Below, piece by piece: positions 35,652 through 45,370 of a stretch of DNA of 64,000 nt (within the stretch, counting starts at the first letter, position 1; each line of letters begins with the position of its first letter). Location: assembly GCA_028292485.1 (NCBI GenBank), contig JAQGMG010000009.1:1-64000 (forward strand). The letters run 5' to 3'. A program made the position numbers and the translations under genes. Origin of the DNA: Rhodocyclales bacterium (GTDB lineage: Bacteria > Pseudomonadota > Gammaproteobacteria > Burkholderiales > Rhodocyclaceae). The notes below the pieces were generated by a model. The model did no database searches. It was given only the letters and a program-made list of their open reading frames with translations, and had not been told where the DNA came from.

Positions 35652-36404
35652 TCAGCTGCACTGCGGCAACATTACCGCCTGCAATATTTCGCCGCTGGAT
35701 GAATCCTGCACGAATGCGGCGAGCCCGCTTCGCGTGGTTTGAATATCCCTGCGATCCTGCAGTGTTTTCGAGAAACTGACCTTGCCGTCTTTGGCGACCT
35801 GTCCAAGCTCGATCCAGTCGCGCACTACATTGTCATGCGCGAGGCGTTCCCCGGAGTTCTCTCCCGCTTTCACGTCGCTACTCAAACCGCTTTCATAGCG
35901 CACCAGCACGACACGCGCGCCAGCAGGGGCGCTGCCTGACAGGAAGGCCTGCGTAGCGTGGGCAGCAGTATTCACGTCAAGCGTGAGTGTCGCTTTGGCG
36001 GGTTGCCGGGCGAGTCTGGCAAGTGCGCGGTCCAGTCCGCCAAGGTTCCAGTCACGAAAGTCCCGGCCATTGAGAAAAACCTGCGGCGTATAGACGGCGG
36101 AGCTGCGCCCTTGCCGAACGGCTTCGCGCTGACGCTGTTCGAATTGAGGTGAAGCAAAGCGATCGCGCCAGCCGATGTAATCCCAATACGGTACGTGCAG
36201 CGCCAAAGGCACGACTTGCGATGGCACCTGACTGGAATGCGCGAGGGTGGCCAGCCATTTGTCCGCGGGTGGGCAGCTACTGCAACCTTCGGATGTGTAG
36301 AGCTCGATCAGTGCTACGGGCTTGCTTGCTATTGCAGTGCAGCTCGCTGCCAGTGTGCTGGTCGAAAGCATGAGGGCGAGGACTGACAGTATGAGTTGTC
36401 GCAC
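35652..36404 (-). CDS. DUF1223 thioredoxin-like secreted protein
   Basis: This 250-residue protein begins with a signal peptide (to LAASC, about residue 20). The DUF1223 core follows: LIELYTSEGCSSCPPADKWL with Cys41 and Cys44, a CxxC in a thioredoxin-like fold, then HVPYWDYIGWRDRFASPQF and YTPQVFLNGR (cis-proline loop). It should act in the periplasm, perhaps in thiol chemistry or metal handling. The start codon is GTG at 36404 with AGGAG seven bases upstream. Confidence 0.85.
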   Translation of the reverse strand: MRQLILSVLALMLSTSTLAASCTAIASKPVALIELYTSEGCSSCPPADKWLATLAHSSQVPSQVVPLALHVPYWDYIGWRDRFASPQFEQRQREAVRQGRSSAVYTPQVFLNGRDFRDWNLGGLDRALARLARQPAKATLTLDVNTAAHATQAFLSGSAPAGARVVLVRYESGLSSDVKAGENSGERLAHDNVVRDWIELGQVAKDGKVSFSKTLQDRRDIQTTRSGLAAFVQDSSSGEILQAVMLPQCS

Positions 36405-36481
36405 GGTTTGCTCCTGAGGGACTCTCCATGGAGACCGGTGATGCAGTGCAGAACTTACATTCTGGCGCAGAAAGAAAACAC

Positions 36482-36519
36482 GAAAAACAAAGGCCGCAAG
36501 GATTTCTCCCTGCGGCCTT
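36482..36519 (-). terminator. Rho-independent terminator of tyrB
   Basis: A 9-bp stem (AAGGCCGCA/TGCGGCCTT, 36490-36498 with 36511-36519) is followed on the minus strand by TGTTTTTCG. It lies about 25 bases after the tyrB stop codon. Confidence 0.8.
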
Positions 36520-36543
36520 CTGCGACCTTGAAGACTGACCGTC

Positions 36544-37749
36544 TTATTTCAGAACAGCTGCAATCGCTTCCGCCACGTAGTCGATGTTCTTCGTGTTCAG
36601 AGCTGCCAGGCAGATGCGACCGGTCGACACGGCATAAATGCCATAGTCATTCTTCAGCGTTTCCACCTGAGCTGCGGTAAGGCCGGTGTAGGAGAACATG
36701 CCGCGCTGCTTCGTGACGAAAGCGAAATCCTGTTTGACGCCTAGCGCAGCCAGTTTTTCAACCAGACTGGTACGCATCTGGCGAATGCGCAGGCGCATGC
36801 CGGCCAGTTCCTCTTCCCACTGCGCACGCAGCTCCGGCGAGGCCAGCACTGCTGCGACGATGGCGCCGCCATGGGTCGGCGGGTTGGAGTAGTTGGTGCG
36901 CACGACGCGTTTGACCTGCGACATGACGCGAGCCGATTCATCCTTGTTGTCGGTGACGATGGTCAGTGCGCCGACGCGTTCGCCATACAGCGAGAACGAC
37001 TTGGAGAAGGAGCTGGAAACGAGGAACTGCAGGCCCGATGCGGCGAACAGGTTCAGCGCCACGGCATCTTCAGCGATGCCATCGGCAAAGCCCTGGTAGG
37101 CCATGTCGATGAACGCAACGAGGTTGCGCTCCTTGATGGCTGTAACCACTTTGCCCCACTGGTCGGCCGTCAGATCCGCGCCAGTCGGGTTGTGGCAGCA
37201 GGCGTGCAGGACGACGATGGACTGCGCTGGCATGCTGCGCAGATCGGCCAGCATGCCTTCGAAGTTAACGCCGCGCGTCGTGGCGTCGTAGTACGCGTAG
37301 GTACTGACAGGGAAGCCGGCGGACTCGAACAATGCGCGATGATTTTCCCAGCTCGGGTCGGAGATGTAGATCGTGGCGTTGGGCAGCAGGCGCTTGAGAT
37401 AGTCGGCGCCGACCTTGAGTGCACCGGTGCCGCCGAGGGCTTCCACGGTCAGCGTGCGGCCGCTGCTGATCAACGCGGAGTCCTTGCCGAAGAGCAGGTT
37501 CGCGACAGCCGTGTTGTAGGCGGCAGCGCCTTCGATAGGCTGATAGCCACGCGGCGGGGCGGCCTTCATGCGGACTTCTTCGGCAGCCTTGACAGCGCCG
37601 AGCAGGGGAATCTTGCCTTCGTCGGTGAAATAGACGCCTACGCCAAGATTGACCTTGGTGCTGCGGGTGTCAGCGTTGAATGCTTCATTCAAACCCAGGA
37701 TCGGGTCACGCGGTGCCATCTCGACGGCGGCAAATATCGACGAACTCAT
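36544..37749 (-). CDS. tyrB: Aromatic/aspartate aminotransferase
   Basis: This 401-residue class I aminotransferase has the family sequence throughout: NLGVGVYFTDEGKIPLL, HACCHNPTG, FIDMAYQGFADG. The PLP lysine is K250 in SSSFSKSFSLYGERVG. It transfers amino groups between glutamate and oxaloacetate or aromatic keto acids; substrate preference between TyrB and AspC cannot be settled by eye. GGAG precedes the ATG. It is divergent from uvrB with 136 bp between starts. Confidence 0.93.
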   Translation of the reverse strand: MSSSIFAAVEMAPRDPILGLNEAFNADTRSTKVNLGVGVYFTDEGKIPLLGAVKAAEEVRMKAAPPRGYQPIEGAAAYNTAVANLLFGKDSALISSGRTLTVEALGGTGALKVGADYLKRLLPNATIYISDPSWENHRALFESAGFPVSTYAYYDATTRGVNFEGMLADLRSMPAQSIVVLHACCHNPTGADLTADQWGKVVTAIKERNLVAFIDMAYQGFADGIAEDAVALNLFAASGLQFLVSSSFSKSFSLYGERVGALTIVTDNKDESARVMSQVKRVVRTNYSNPPTHGGAIVAAVLASPELRAQWEEELAGMRLRIRQMRTSLVEKLAALGVKQDFAFVTKQRGMFSYTGLTAAQVETLKNDYGIYAVSTGRICLAALNTKNIDYVAEAIAAVLK

Positions 37750-37885
37750 GAGTACTCCAGCTGTGGAAAGAAACCTCGACGCACATCGCGTGAGGCATGG
37801 TACGAACTAACTCAGTACAAGGTAACCTAACGAGTCCGGCGCAAATTTTGCTGACAGCCAAACCGAAACAACTCAGTATTTTAGC

Positions 37886-39934
37886 ATGCAAGAACAAGCC
37901 CCTAGCTCTTCCATTGTGACCTTTGATGGCAGCCCGTTTCGCCTGCATCAGCCTTTTCCGCCGGCTGGCGACCAGCCCACGGCCATTACAAAACTGGTCG
38001 AAGGCATCGAAGACGGGCTGATGTATCAGACGCTGCTCGGCGTGACCGGTTCGGGCAAGACCTACACGATGGCCAATGTCATCGCACGCATGGGCCGACC
38101 GGCCATCGTGCTGGCACCAAACAAGACGCTGGCGGCACAGCTGTATTCCGAATTCCGCGAATTTTTCCCGGACAACGCGGTGGAGTACTTCGTCTCTTAC
38201 TACGATTACTACCAGCCCGAGGCCTATGTGCCGTCGCGCGACCTGTTCATCGAGAAGGATTCGGCGATCAACGAGCACATCGAGCAGATGCGCTTATCGG
38301 CCACCAAGAGCCTGCTGGAGCGCCGTGACGTAGTGATTGTGGCGACCGTGTCATGCATCTACGGTATCGGTGACCCGAGCGACTACCACAGCATGATCTT
38401 GCATGTGAGCGAGGGCGAGAAAATCGCGCATCGCGATGTGTTGCAGCGGCTGGTCGCCATGCAGTACGACCGATCCGATGTTGATTTTCACCGTGGCACA
38501 TTCCGCGTGCGCGGCGACGTTATCGATATATTTCCGGCCGAGAATGCCGAGCTTGCCGTGCGTATCGAAATGTTCGATGACGAGATCGAGCACATCACGC
38601 TGTTCGACCCGCTTACCGGCCATCTCAAGCAGAAACTCGGGCGCTTCACTGTTTTCCCGTCGAGCCACTACGTGACGCCGCGCGCCACCGTGATGCGCGC
38701 CGTGGACAAGATCAAGGAAGAACTGCGAGACCGCATCGAGTTCTATCAGCGCAGCGGCAAGCTGGTCGAGGCACAGCGTATCGAACAGCGCACACGTTTC
38801 GATCTCGAAATGCTTGCCGAACTCGGCTTTTGCAAGGGCATCGAGAATTACTCGCGGCACATGTCCGGCCGCAACGCAGGTGATCCACCACCAACACTGA
38901 TCGACTACATGCCAGCGGATTCGCTGATGTTCGTCGATGAATCGCATGTCGCAATTCCGCAGGTCGGCGCAATGTTCAAGGGCGATCAGGCGCGCAAGCT
39001 GAACCTCATCGATTTCGGCTTCAGGTTGCCTTCTGCGGCAGACAATCGGCCACTCAAATTCGACGAATTCGAACGGCTCATGCCGCAGACCATTTTCGTG
39101 TCCGCCACGCCATCGAAGTATGAGGAAGAGCACCAGGGGCAGGTCGTTGAGCAACTGGTGCGACCGACAGGTTTGGTCGATCCGATGGTCGAAGTGCGTC
39201 CGGCAATTACGCAGGTTGACGACGTACTGACCGAAATCCGCAAGCGCGTTGCAGAGAATGAGCGCGTGCTCATTACCGTACTGACCAAGCGCATGGCCGA
39301 AGACCTGACCGAATACCTCGGCGAAAACGGCGTCCGCGTGCGCTACTTGCATAGCGACATCGACACGGTCGAACGCGTTGAAATCCTGCGCGATCTGCGC
39401 CTTGGTGAATTCGATGTATTGGTGGGCATCAACCTGCTGCGCGAAGGGCTGGACTTGCCTGAAGTTTCGCTGGTGGCGATTCTCGATGCTGACAAGGAGG
39501 GCTTCCTGCGCTCGGTGCGCTCACTGATCCAGACCATCGGCCGTGCGGCACGTCACCTCAATGGCACTGCCATTCTCTATGCGGATCGCATGACAGATTC
39601 CATGCGTGCGGCCATCGGCGAAACCGAGCGGCGGCGCAATACGCAGATCGCCTTCAACGAGGCCAACGGTATCGTGCCAAAATCGGTTTCCAAGCGCATC
39701 AAGGACATCATCGACGGCGTCTATCAACCCGACGTCGACAAGGTGGCCCTTGGCATTGCCGAGCCTGGCGTCGACTACGCGCTGATGGATGAAAAGCAGC
39801 TTGCGCGCGCCATCAAGAGACTCGAAAAAGACATGATGGACTACGCCAGGAACCTGGATTTCGAGAGAGCCGCAGCGGCGCGCGATGAGTTGTTCAAGCT
39901 TCGCCAACGCGCTTTCGGTGCGGATCATCACTGA
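37886..39934 (+). CDS. uvrB: Excinuclease ABC subunit B
   Basis: This 682-residue protein has all UvrB features: Walker A GVTGSGKT at 52-59, the damage-probing beta-hairpin region [12 protein letters not shown] at 105-116, [10 protein letters not shown] as helicase motif [18 protein letters not shown], and a C-terminal UVR domain that contacts UvrC. It acts in nucleotide excision repair. No LexA-type CTGT-N8-ACAG box is visible upstream. AACTCAGTA occurs twice in the promoter region (37809-37817 and 37870-37878), meaning unknown. Confidence 0.97.
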   Translation: MQEQAPSSSIVTFDGSPFRLHQPFPPAGDQPTAITKLVEGIEDGLMYQTLLGVTGSGKTYTMANVIARMGRPAIVLAPNKTLAAQLYSEFREFFPDNAVEYFVSYYDYYQPEAYVPSRDLFIEKDSAINEHIEQMRLSATKSLLERRDVVIVATVSCIYGIGDPSDYHSMILHVSEGEKIAHRDVLQRLVAMQYDRSDVDFHRGTFRVRGDVIDIFPAENAELAVRIEMFDDEIEHITLFDPLTGHLKQKLGRFTVFPSSHYVTPRATVMRAVDKIKEELRDRIEFYQRSGKLVEAQRIEQRTRFDLEMLAELGFCKGIENYSRHMSGRNAGDPPPTLIDYMPADSLMFVDESHVAIPQVGAMFKGDQARKLNLIDFGFRLPSAADNRPLKFDEFERLMPQTIFVSATPSKYEEEHQGQVVEQLVRPTGLVDPMVEVRPAITQVDDVLTEIRKRVAENERVLITVLTKRMAEDLTEYLGENGVRVRYLHSDIDTVERVEILRDLRLGEFDVLVGINLLREGLDLPEVSLVAILDADKEGFLRSVRSLIQTIGRAARHLNGTAILYADRMTDSMRAAIGETERRRNTQIAFNEANGIVPKSVSKRIKDIIDGVYQPDVDKVALGIAEPGVDYALMDEKQLARAIKRLEKDMMDYARNLDFERAAAARDELFKLRQRAFGADHH

Positions 39935-39946
39935 TTGGCCGTCGAG

Positions 39947-40408
39947 ATGAAACGTATTCTTTTTGTATGCACAGGGAATATCTGCCGTTCGCCGGCGGCC
40001 GATGGCATCGCACGCCACTGGGCAGCCAAGCTCGGCATGCAGGGACAAGTCGAATTCGATTCGGCCGGCACCCACGCCTACCACGACGGCGAAGCGCCCG
40101 ACCCGCGCGCGCAGCGTGCTGCCAAGCGCCGCGGCTACGAGCTTTCGCGCTTGCGCGCGCGCCCCGTGATGCCGCAGGACTTTGAGCGTTTTGACCTTAT
40201 CGTGGCGATGGATCGCGGCCATCTGGTCTGGCTACGCCGTAAATGTCCGTCTGAACATCACCACAAACTCGTGATGTTCCTCAGCTTCGCCGAACGCTTT
40301 CCCGACGGCGATGTGCCGGACCCTTACTATGGTGACGAGGATGGCTTCGAGCGGGTGCTCGATATGTGCGAAGACGCCGTGCAAGGCATTCTCGACAAGT
40401 ATCGTTGA
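39947..40408 (+). CDS. Low-molecular-weight protein-tyrosine phosphatase
   Basis: In this 153-residue protein the P-loop CTGNICRS lies at 8-15 (Cys8 nucleophile, Arg14) and the general acid aspartate is D125 in DPYYG. Bacterial members dephosphorylate tyrosine kinases of exopolysaccharide systems or unknown targets; no such kinase is nearby. The ATG at 39947 is 12 bases after the uvrB stop, with a TTG in frame upstream at 39935 less likely. Cotranscription with uvrB is probable. Confidence 0.9.
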   Translation: MKRILFVCTGNICRSPAADGIARHWAAKLGMQGQVEFDSAGTHAYHDGEAPDPRAQRAAKRRGYELSRLRARPVMPQDFERFDLIVAMDRGHLVWLRRKCPSEHHHKLVMFLSFAERFPDGDVPDPYYGDEDGFERVLDMCEDAVQGILDKYR

Positions 40409-40410
40409 AC

Positions 40411-41538
40411 CTAACCGAGCATGACGCCCTTGCGCGTAATGACGCTCGTATCGACATAGTGCGAGGCGCGTTCGCCGTTGCCGAAGTTGAGTGCCCAGTC
40501 GCCAAGATCGAGCGTTTTCATGCCCTGCAGGGATCGCGGGGTGCCGATGGCGACATCCGTTGACCGGCGCGTCGTTGCGATGAGCGCGCGCGCTGCCACA
40601 TAGCCTTCGAGGCTGGCAGTGGTTGGCGCCTCGTCCATGTATTTTGACAATGCCCGGGAGAATTCCCGCACGACCCGTTCGGTCCCCTTGTTCGGATTCG
40701 GCACGACGCGCGAGACGACCAGGCCAAACGACAACTCCGGTCCGAGAATCTGCTGCAAGGCCGTCGGGTCGGCGCTCGATGTAATGGCGATGACCAGACC
40801 CGGCACGCGCGGTCGCAATTCGCGCGCCAGCAATGCGGCCGAGACAGTATCGGAAAGTATCACGATGGCATGTGGCGGGTTGCGGGCGATGATCGTTGCC
40901 AGCGCAGCGGCATTGCTGCCATCTTCCTTGAGTGTGACCAGCTGCGGCCGTGGCATTTCGCGTTTATCCAGCAAATCCAGCGCGGCGTTACGGGCAGCCA
41001 CACTCGCTGCGTTCGGCGTGTGAGCAATGGTGAAAGCACTCATGCGGCCAGCGGCAAACTGGTTCAGCAGTGCAGCGATTTCTTCAGCATAGGTAGCGCG
41101 TACATAGAGTGCGCGACCGTCTTCCTTATGGCGGCTGATGCCGCTCATGGGGGCGAACAGCAAGCGACCCGAAGTCTTGAATACAGGCGCGGCAAGCACC
41201 GCTTCGACACATTCGTCGCCCGTGAATCCAAAGAGAATATCCGCGTGATTTTCGTTGAGCAGGCGTGACGCGTTGGCAACAGCCTGCTCCGGTCTCGCGC
41301 CGTCGTCCAGCTGGATGAAGCGCCACTTTCTGCCGCCCGTGCCGCCGCTGGTATTGGCTTCATCGAAAGCTATCTTGGCGCCGGTGAAGTAATCGCGGCC
41401 GAGATTCTGCAACGGACCGGACAAGTCGACGGACTGGCCGACAGTGAACTCATTACGGGATTTTTCTGCACGAGCGGCAGAAGACAGAAGAGAAGAGGAT
41501 GCCAGCGCGGAGCAGAGCAGGAAATTGCGGCGATTCAT
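40411..41538 (-). CDS. Periplasmic binding protein of the branched-chain amino acid (family 6) type
   Basis: This 375-residue protein has an N-terminal signal carrying a twin-arginine-like RRNFLL motif. A type I periplasmic-binding fold follows (FTVGQSVDLSGPLQNLGRDYFTGAKIAFDEAN, then FGFTGDECVEAVLA). No permease or ATPase lies nearby, so it is an orphan binding protein or feeds a transporter elsewhere, or it serves as a sensor. Ligand is unknown. It ends 3 bp from the convergent phosphatase gene. Confidence 0.82.
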   Translation of the reverse strand: MNRRNFLLCSALASSSLLSSAARAEKSRNEFTVGQSVDLSGPLQNLGRDYFTGAKIAFDEANTSGGTGGRKWRFIQLDDGARPEQAVANASRLLNENHADILFGFTGDECVEAVLAAPVFKTSGRLLFAPMSGISRHKEDGRALYVRATYAEEIAALLNQFAAGRMSAFTIAHTPNAASVAARNAALDLLDKREMPRPQLVTLKEDGSNAAALATIIARNPPHAIVILSDTVSAALLARELRPRVPGLVIAITSSADPTALQQILGPELSFGLVVSRVVPNPNKGTERVVREFSRALSKYMDEAPTTASLEGYVAARALIATTRRSTDVAIGTPRSLQGMKTLDLGDWALNFGNGERASHYVDTSVITRKGVMLG

Positions 41539-41583
41539 CGAGACGCCCGGATTTTGCAGGGAGCCGCATCGTGCACTGTCCAG

Positions 41584-41602
41584 TTTGTAGGAATATTACA
41601 AA
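41584..41602. promoter_or_regulatory. Dyad TTTGTA-N7-TACAAA, possible operator
   Basis: A 19-bp imperfect palindrome with perfect 6-bp arms sits in the 184-bp gap between divergent genes. It is 46 bp from the start of the binding-protein gene and 121 bp from the small membrane-protein gene. It could bind a dimeric regulator; the regulator is unknown. Confidence 0.35.
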
Positions 41603-41722
41603 TTGAAGAAAATCTAGGGGTTCGCTGGCGCAGATTCAGCCATTGATGGCGTGCATGCCCCTAGAATCGCCATTCGCTCTGCGGGGAAGAGCGCTAAATT
41701 CATATTCAGACAGGGAGATGCA

Positions 41723-42091
41723 ATGCTCAAAATCTGGTTTCTGCGACTGGCTGCCATCTATTTCGTCATCGGTGTGAGCTTCGGCTACGTCATGTCGGTG
41801 ACCGAAAACTTCGTGCTGATGCCTGTGCATGCGCACATCAATCTGCTCGGTTGGGTATCGATGGCGCTGTTCGGCCTTATCTATTTTGCATGGCCCGGCG
41901 CAGCCACGACGAGGCTGGCCAAGGCGCATTTCACGCTCTACAACATTGGCTTGCCCATCATGATGGTCGGATTGAGCCTGTTTCTCGAAGGCACGAGACA
42001 AGCGGGGCCGGTAATCGGCCTTGGCGCGACCTTGGTCGTCGTCGCAATCCTGTGTTTTACGATCAACCTGTTCCGCCAGGTCAAAGCCTGA
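41723..42091 (+). CDS. Small four-span membrane protein resembling a heme-copper oxidase subunit I fragment
   Basis: This 122-residue protein has four predicted membrane helices. The second begins with MPVHAHINLLGWVSMALFGLIYF, whose HAH...GW pattern resembles the heme-ligand helix of cytochrome oxidase subunit I-like proteins. Stand-alone proteins of this size are often annotated as cytochrome oxidase subunit I-like, but the role is not known. GGGAGA precedes the ATG at 41723. Heme binding is inferred from the two histidines only. Confidence 0.7.
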   Translation: MLKIWFLRLAAIYFVIGVSFGYVMSVTENFVLMPVHAHINLLGWVSMALFGLIYFAWPGAATTRLAKAHFTLYNIGLPIMMVGLSLFLEGTRQAGPVIGLGATLVVVAILCFTINLFRQVKA

Positions 42092-42094
42092 CAG

Positions 42095-42847
42095 CTAGCG
42101 CTTTTTATTCGGCTGCGATGGTTTTGGGCGTGCGGCGTCCGCCAGCAAAAGGAAAATGCTCGGACGCCGTTCCAGATCGGGCCGCTCCGCTTTGCGCCAT
42201 TGCGCAATGCTGCGCGTCATGACCCATTCGTCCGCCGTGGTCAGCGAGGTGGCAACACAAAGCAGGGTTCCTGGCTGGCAGGCGTTCAGCAGCGCATCGA
42301 GCATCGCGGTATTGCGATAGGGCGTCTCGATGAAAAGCTGCGTGCGTTGCCATTGGGCTGACTCGGCTTCGAGCGCCTGGATGCGTTGCATGCGCTCCGC
42401 CGCAGCAATCGGCAGATAGCCATGGAATGCAAAGCTCTGGCCGTTCAAGCCTGACGCCATCATGGCAAGCAGAAGGGAAGACGGCCCTACCAATGGGACG
42501 ACGCGCAAGCCATGGTAGTGGGCGCGCCGCACGACCAGCGAGCCTGGATCAGCTACGGCAGGGCAGCCAGCCTCGGACATCAGGCCGATGTTGCGGCCTG
42601 CGCGTACTATTTGCAGATGCGCGTCGAGCCATGCCGCATCGGGTGTTTCGGGAAGTTCGTGGATATCTATTTCTTGCAGCGGACGAGGATGGCCGAAACG
42701 CTTGAGATCGGCACGCGCTGTCTTGGCGCGTTCGACGACAAAGTAGTCCAGGGCATGCAGTTGGCGCAGAACTTCCGGCGGGTGGACCACACCATTGTCG
42801 CCCGGACCCAGGCCGACTGGAATCAGGTAGAGCGCGCCGGGCTTCAC
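42095..42847 (-). CDS. Tetrapyrrole-methylase-fold SAM-dependent methyltransferase (RsmI-like)
   Basis: This 250-residue protein starts LYLIPVGLGPGD and continues with IGLMSEAGCPAVADPGSLVV and VVPLVGPSSLLLAMMASGLNGQSFAFHGYLP. This is the pattern of the RsmI paralogues in the TP-methylase family. RsmI 2'-O-methylates 16S rRNA C1402; this paralogue's target is uncertain. The start is GTG at 42847, which overlaps the stop of maf (GTGA at 42844-42847), so the two are translationally coupled. Confidence 0.87.
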   Translation of the reverse strand: MKPGALYLIPVGLGPGDNGVVHPPEVLRQLHALDYFVVERAKTARADLKRFGHPRPLQEIDIHELPETPDAAWLDAHLQIVRAGRNIGLMSEAGCPAVADPGSLVVRRAHYHGLRVVPLVGPSSLLLAMMASGLNGQSFAFHGYLPIAAAERMQRIQALEAESAQWQRTQLFIETPYRNTAMLDALLNACQPGTLLCVATSLTTADEWVMTRSIAQWRKAERPDLERRPSIFLLLADAARPKPSQPNKKR

Positions 42848-43422
42848 GGCACGGCAACGCCGACGTTGCGCAACATGCGACACAGCGCGATCAGCGGCAG
42901 GCCAATCAGGGCATTGGGGTCGTCGCCGCGCATGTATTCCAGCAGGCTGATGCCCAAACCCTCCGATTTGGCGCTGCCTGCGCAATCGAGGGGCAGCTCC
43001 TGCTCCACATAGCGCCTGATTTCCTCGTCCGACAATGACCGGAAGCGCGCCTCTGTACCGACGGCTTCGAGCTGGTACGAGCCATCGCGGCTGTCGAACA
43101 GGCACAGTGCGGTATGGAAGAATATCGACTTGCCGCGCATTGCTTGCAGTTGTGCGATTGCGCGTTCGACCGTGCCGGGCTTGCCGAAGCGCTCTGTTCC
43201 ACTATGTGCGACCTGATCACTCCCGATAATCAAGGCGCCGGGATGGCGATCTGCCACGGCCCGTGCCTTGGCCAGCGCCAGTCGTTCAGCGGTAGCAGTT
43301 GGCGATTCGGCCGGCAGGGCGCTTTCATCCAGATCCGGCCGGTCCGTCGCGAAAGGCAAGCCGAGGCGTTCCAGCAACTGTTTGCGGTAAATGGAGGTGG
43401 AGGCAAGAACGAGCGGCGGCAT
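42844..43422 (-). CDS. Maf-like nucleoside triphosphate pyrophosphatase
   Basis: This 192-residue protein starts MPPLVLASTSIYRKQLLERLGLPF, the conserved Maf N-terminus, and has GSDQVAHSG with the catalytic aspartate, GKPGTVERAIAQL and an LEAVGTEARFR segment. Maf proteins hydrolyse non-canonical nucleotides; the YceF branch acts on 7-methyl-GTP, which fits its position next to yceD and rpmF. The frame is open upstream to 43845, but family similarity begins at 43422. Confidence 0.9.
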   Translation of the reverse strand: MPPLVLASTSIYRKQLLERLGLPFATDRPDLDESALPAESPTATAERLALAKARAVADRHPGALIIGSDQVAHSGTERFGKPGTVERAIAQLQAMRGKSIFFHTALCLFDSRDGSYQLEAVGTEARFRSLSDEEIRRYVEQELPLDCAGSAKSEGLGISLLEYMRGDDPNALIGLPLIALCRMLRNVGVAVP

Positions 43423-43453
43423 GAAGAATGCTGGGCTCAGACCAGCGCAAGCT

Positions 43454-43482
43454 TTGACAGGATCGGGCCAAGATAATATCAT
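43454..43482 (+). promoter_or_regulatory. Sigma-70 promoter of the yceD-rpmF-fab operon
   Basis: TTGACA (43454-43459) and TATCAT (43477-43482) are 17 bases apart. The predicted start of transcription, about 43489, is only two or three bases before the yceD ATG at 43492. The transcript would therefore be leaderless or nearly so, unless yceD begins at GTG 43525. Confidence 0.65.
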
Positions 43483-43491
43483 TGACGGTTT

Positions 43492-44007
43492 ATGTCGCAC
43501 CACAACGCAAGCATTGCAGACCGAGTGATTGCAGACCCTTTCGAATTCGCGCGCCGTGGCGCCGTGTTGGAAGCTGAAGCAGTTGCCGGGGGCTTTGACA
43601 GGCTCGCAGACCAGTTGCGTCCCGCCGGGGCGCAACACGCAGTGAAGTATCGCGTCGAAGGTGAGTGCCATGAGGACAAGGAGTTTCTTGTTCTGCAGGT
43701 TACAGCTGACGTGGTACTTGGCTGTCAGCGATGCTTGGGCGATGTGACATGTCCCGTTGAATCGCATGTCCGCTTGTTGCTGGTGCGCGAGGGTGACGAG
43801 CTCCCCGACGAGGATCTGGCCGAAGATGACTTCGATCCGGTTCACGCAAACCGTAATCTTGATGTACTAGCCTTGGTGGAAGACGAACTCTTGTTGAGTC
43901 TTCCGTTGTCGCCAATGCACGAAGATTGCAGCATGTTGCACGGTGAGGGTCGGGATAATCTGGTATCGCCCTTCGCGGTGCTGGGCAAATTGAAGCGGCC
44001 GGATTAG
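43492..44007 (+). CDS. yceD: YceD family protein (DUF177), large ribosomal subunit accumulation protein
   Basis: This 171-residue protein has the family pattern: VIADPFEFARRG near the N-terminus, LVLQVTADVVLGCQRCLGDVTCPVE with its CxxC, and LLLSLPLSPMHEDC. YceD is needed for normal levels of 23S rRNA and is nearly always coupled to rpmF, as here. The ATG at 43492 has no ribosome-binding site and lies almost at the predicted transcription start. GTG at 43525 is an alternative start. Confidence 0.88.
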   Translation: MSHHNASIADRVIADPFEFARRGAVLEAEAVAGGFDRLADQLRPAGAQHAVKYRVEGECHEDKEFLVLQVTADVVLGCQRCLGDVTCPVESHVRLLLVREGDELPDEDLAEDDFDPVHANRNLDVLALVEDELLLSLPLSPMHEDCSMLHGEGRDNLVSPFAVLGKLKRPD

Positions 44008-44036
44008 TCGGTCGCTGAGTTTTCAGGAGTAGAAAA

Positions 44037-44216
44037 ATGGCTGTTCAGCAAAACAAGAAGTCCCCTTCCAAGCGTGGTATGCACCGTGCACACGATTTTC
44101 TGACAGCGCCGTCGATCGCTGTTGAGCCAACCACGGGTGAAGTTCACCTGCGCCACCATGTTTCGGCCTCCGGTTTCTACCGGGGCAAGAAGGTTGTCAA
44201 GGCCAAGGGCGAGTAA
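44037..44216 (+). CDS. rpmF: 50S ribosomal protein L32
   Basis: This 59-residue protein begins [20 protein letters not shown] and contains [19 protein letters not shown], the conserved L32 pattern. It is of the zinc-free (C-minus) type, without the CxxC pairs found in some bacteria. AGGAG lies eight bases before the ATG. It is 29 bp after yceD and 77 bp before plsX, in the usual order. Confidence 0.97.
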   Translation: MAVQQNKKSPSKRGMHRAHDFLTAPSIAVEPTTGEVHLRHHVSASGFYRGKKVVKAKGE

Positions 44217-44293
44217 TCCGCCCCCTTGTCGGGCAGGGCGTAAGCCGGCTGCCCTCCGCATTACCCGCGCTTCAGCTTCCGCCACAGGTCGCA

Positions 44294-45370
44294 ATGGACG
44301 TCACAATCGCGATTGATTGCATGGGCGGTGATCATGGTCCATCGGTCACCTTGCCGGCTGCCTGCGAATTTCTACGTGCTGATCCCACGATGAAGGTCAT
44401 CCTCGTTGGACGTGCGGAGGCTTTTTCCGGCCCGCACGCTGACGAGCTTTCCTTGTTCGGTGAGCGCGTGAAGATTCGTCACGCCAGCGAAGTCATCGCC
44501 ATGGATGAGGCGCCAGCGATCGCCATGCGTGTGAAGAAGGATTCTTCCATGCGCGTTGCAGTCGACCTCGTCAAGAGCGGCGAAGCGCAAGCTGCCATCT
44601 CGGCCGGCAATACCGGCGCGCTGATGGCTATTTCGCGTTTCGTGCTCAAGACCTTGCCAGGTATCGATCGTCCTGCCATCGTTCAGGTCATGCCTGCGGT
44701 AGCAGGGCAGACCTATATGCTCGACCTTGGCGCCAATGTGGATTGCACTGCGGAACATCTGCTGCAATTCGGCATCATGGGCGCGATGCTGGTCGAAGCA
44801 CTTGAGCATCGTGAGCGCCCGGAAGTTGGCTTGCTGAATATCGGTGAAGAAGAAACCAAGGGCAACGAAATCGTCAAGGAAGCAGGCGAGTTATTGCGCA
44901 AGAGCGGTTTGAATTTCATTGGTAACGTCGAAGGCAATGACATCTACAAAGGCTCCTGCCACGTCATCGTCTGCGATGGTTTCGTCGGCAATGTCGCCCT
45001 CAAGGCCTCTGAAGGTCTTGGCATGATGTTCGTCACCTTCCTCAAGGAAGAGCTGGGCCGTAACTGGTTCACGCGCCTGTGTGCTGCGCCTGCGGCGCAT
45101 GTTCTCAAGCGTTTCAAGCACCGCGCCGACCATCGCCGTTATAACGGTGCGGTATTGCTGGGCTTGCGCGGCGTCGTAGTGAAAAGCCATGGTTCGGCCG
45201 ATGTATTTGCGTTTGGCCAGGCTTTGCATCGCTGTGCGGAAGCTGCGCGCAATGGGCTGATCGAGCGTATCGAGCAACGCATGCTCGAATATACGCAGTC
45301 ACGCACCCAGATACTCACGAAAGCCCCGGCCGAAGATAACAACAATACCCAGGCGGTTCGTACAGCATGA
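44294..45370 (+). CDS. plsX: Phosphate acyltransferase PlsX
   Basis: This 358-residue protein starts [23 protein letters not shown], the conserved PlsX N-terminus, and contains [10 protein letters not shown], the [10 protein letters not shown] segment and [12 protein letters not shown]. It converts acyl-ACP to acyl phosphate for phospholipid synthesis with PlsY. The stop codon overlaps the fabH start (ATGA at 45367-45370). Confidence 0.97.
   Translation: MDVTIAIDCMGGDHGPSVTLPAACEFLRADPTMKVILVGRAEAFSGPHADELSLFGERVKIRHASEVIAMDEAPAIAMRVKKDSSMRVAVDLVKSGEAQAAISAGNTGALMAISRFVLKTLPGIDRPAIVQVMPAVAGQTYMLDLGANVDCTAEHLLQFGIMGAMLVEALEHRERPEVGLLNIGEEETKGNEIVKEAGELLRKSGLNFIGNVEGNDIYKGSCHVIVCDGFVGNVALKASEGLGMMFVTFLKEELGRNWFTRLCAAPAAHVLKRFKHRADHRRYNGAVLLGLRGVVVKSHGSADVFAFGQALHRCAEAARNGLIERIEQRMLEYTQSRTQILTKAPAEDNNNTQAVRTA

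Noticed and set aside
37750-37885. Possible LexA (SOS) box upstream of uvrB
   Set aside because: No CTGT-N8-ACAG or close variant is present in the uvrB/tyrB intergenic region.
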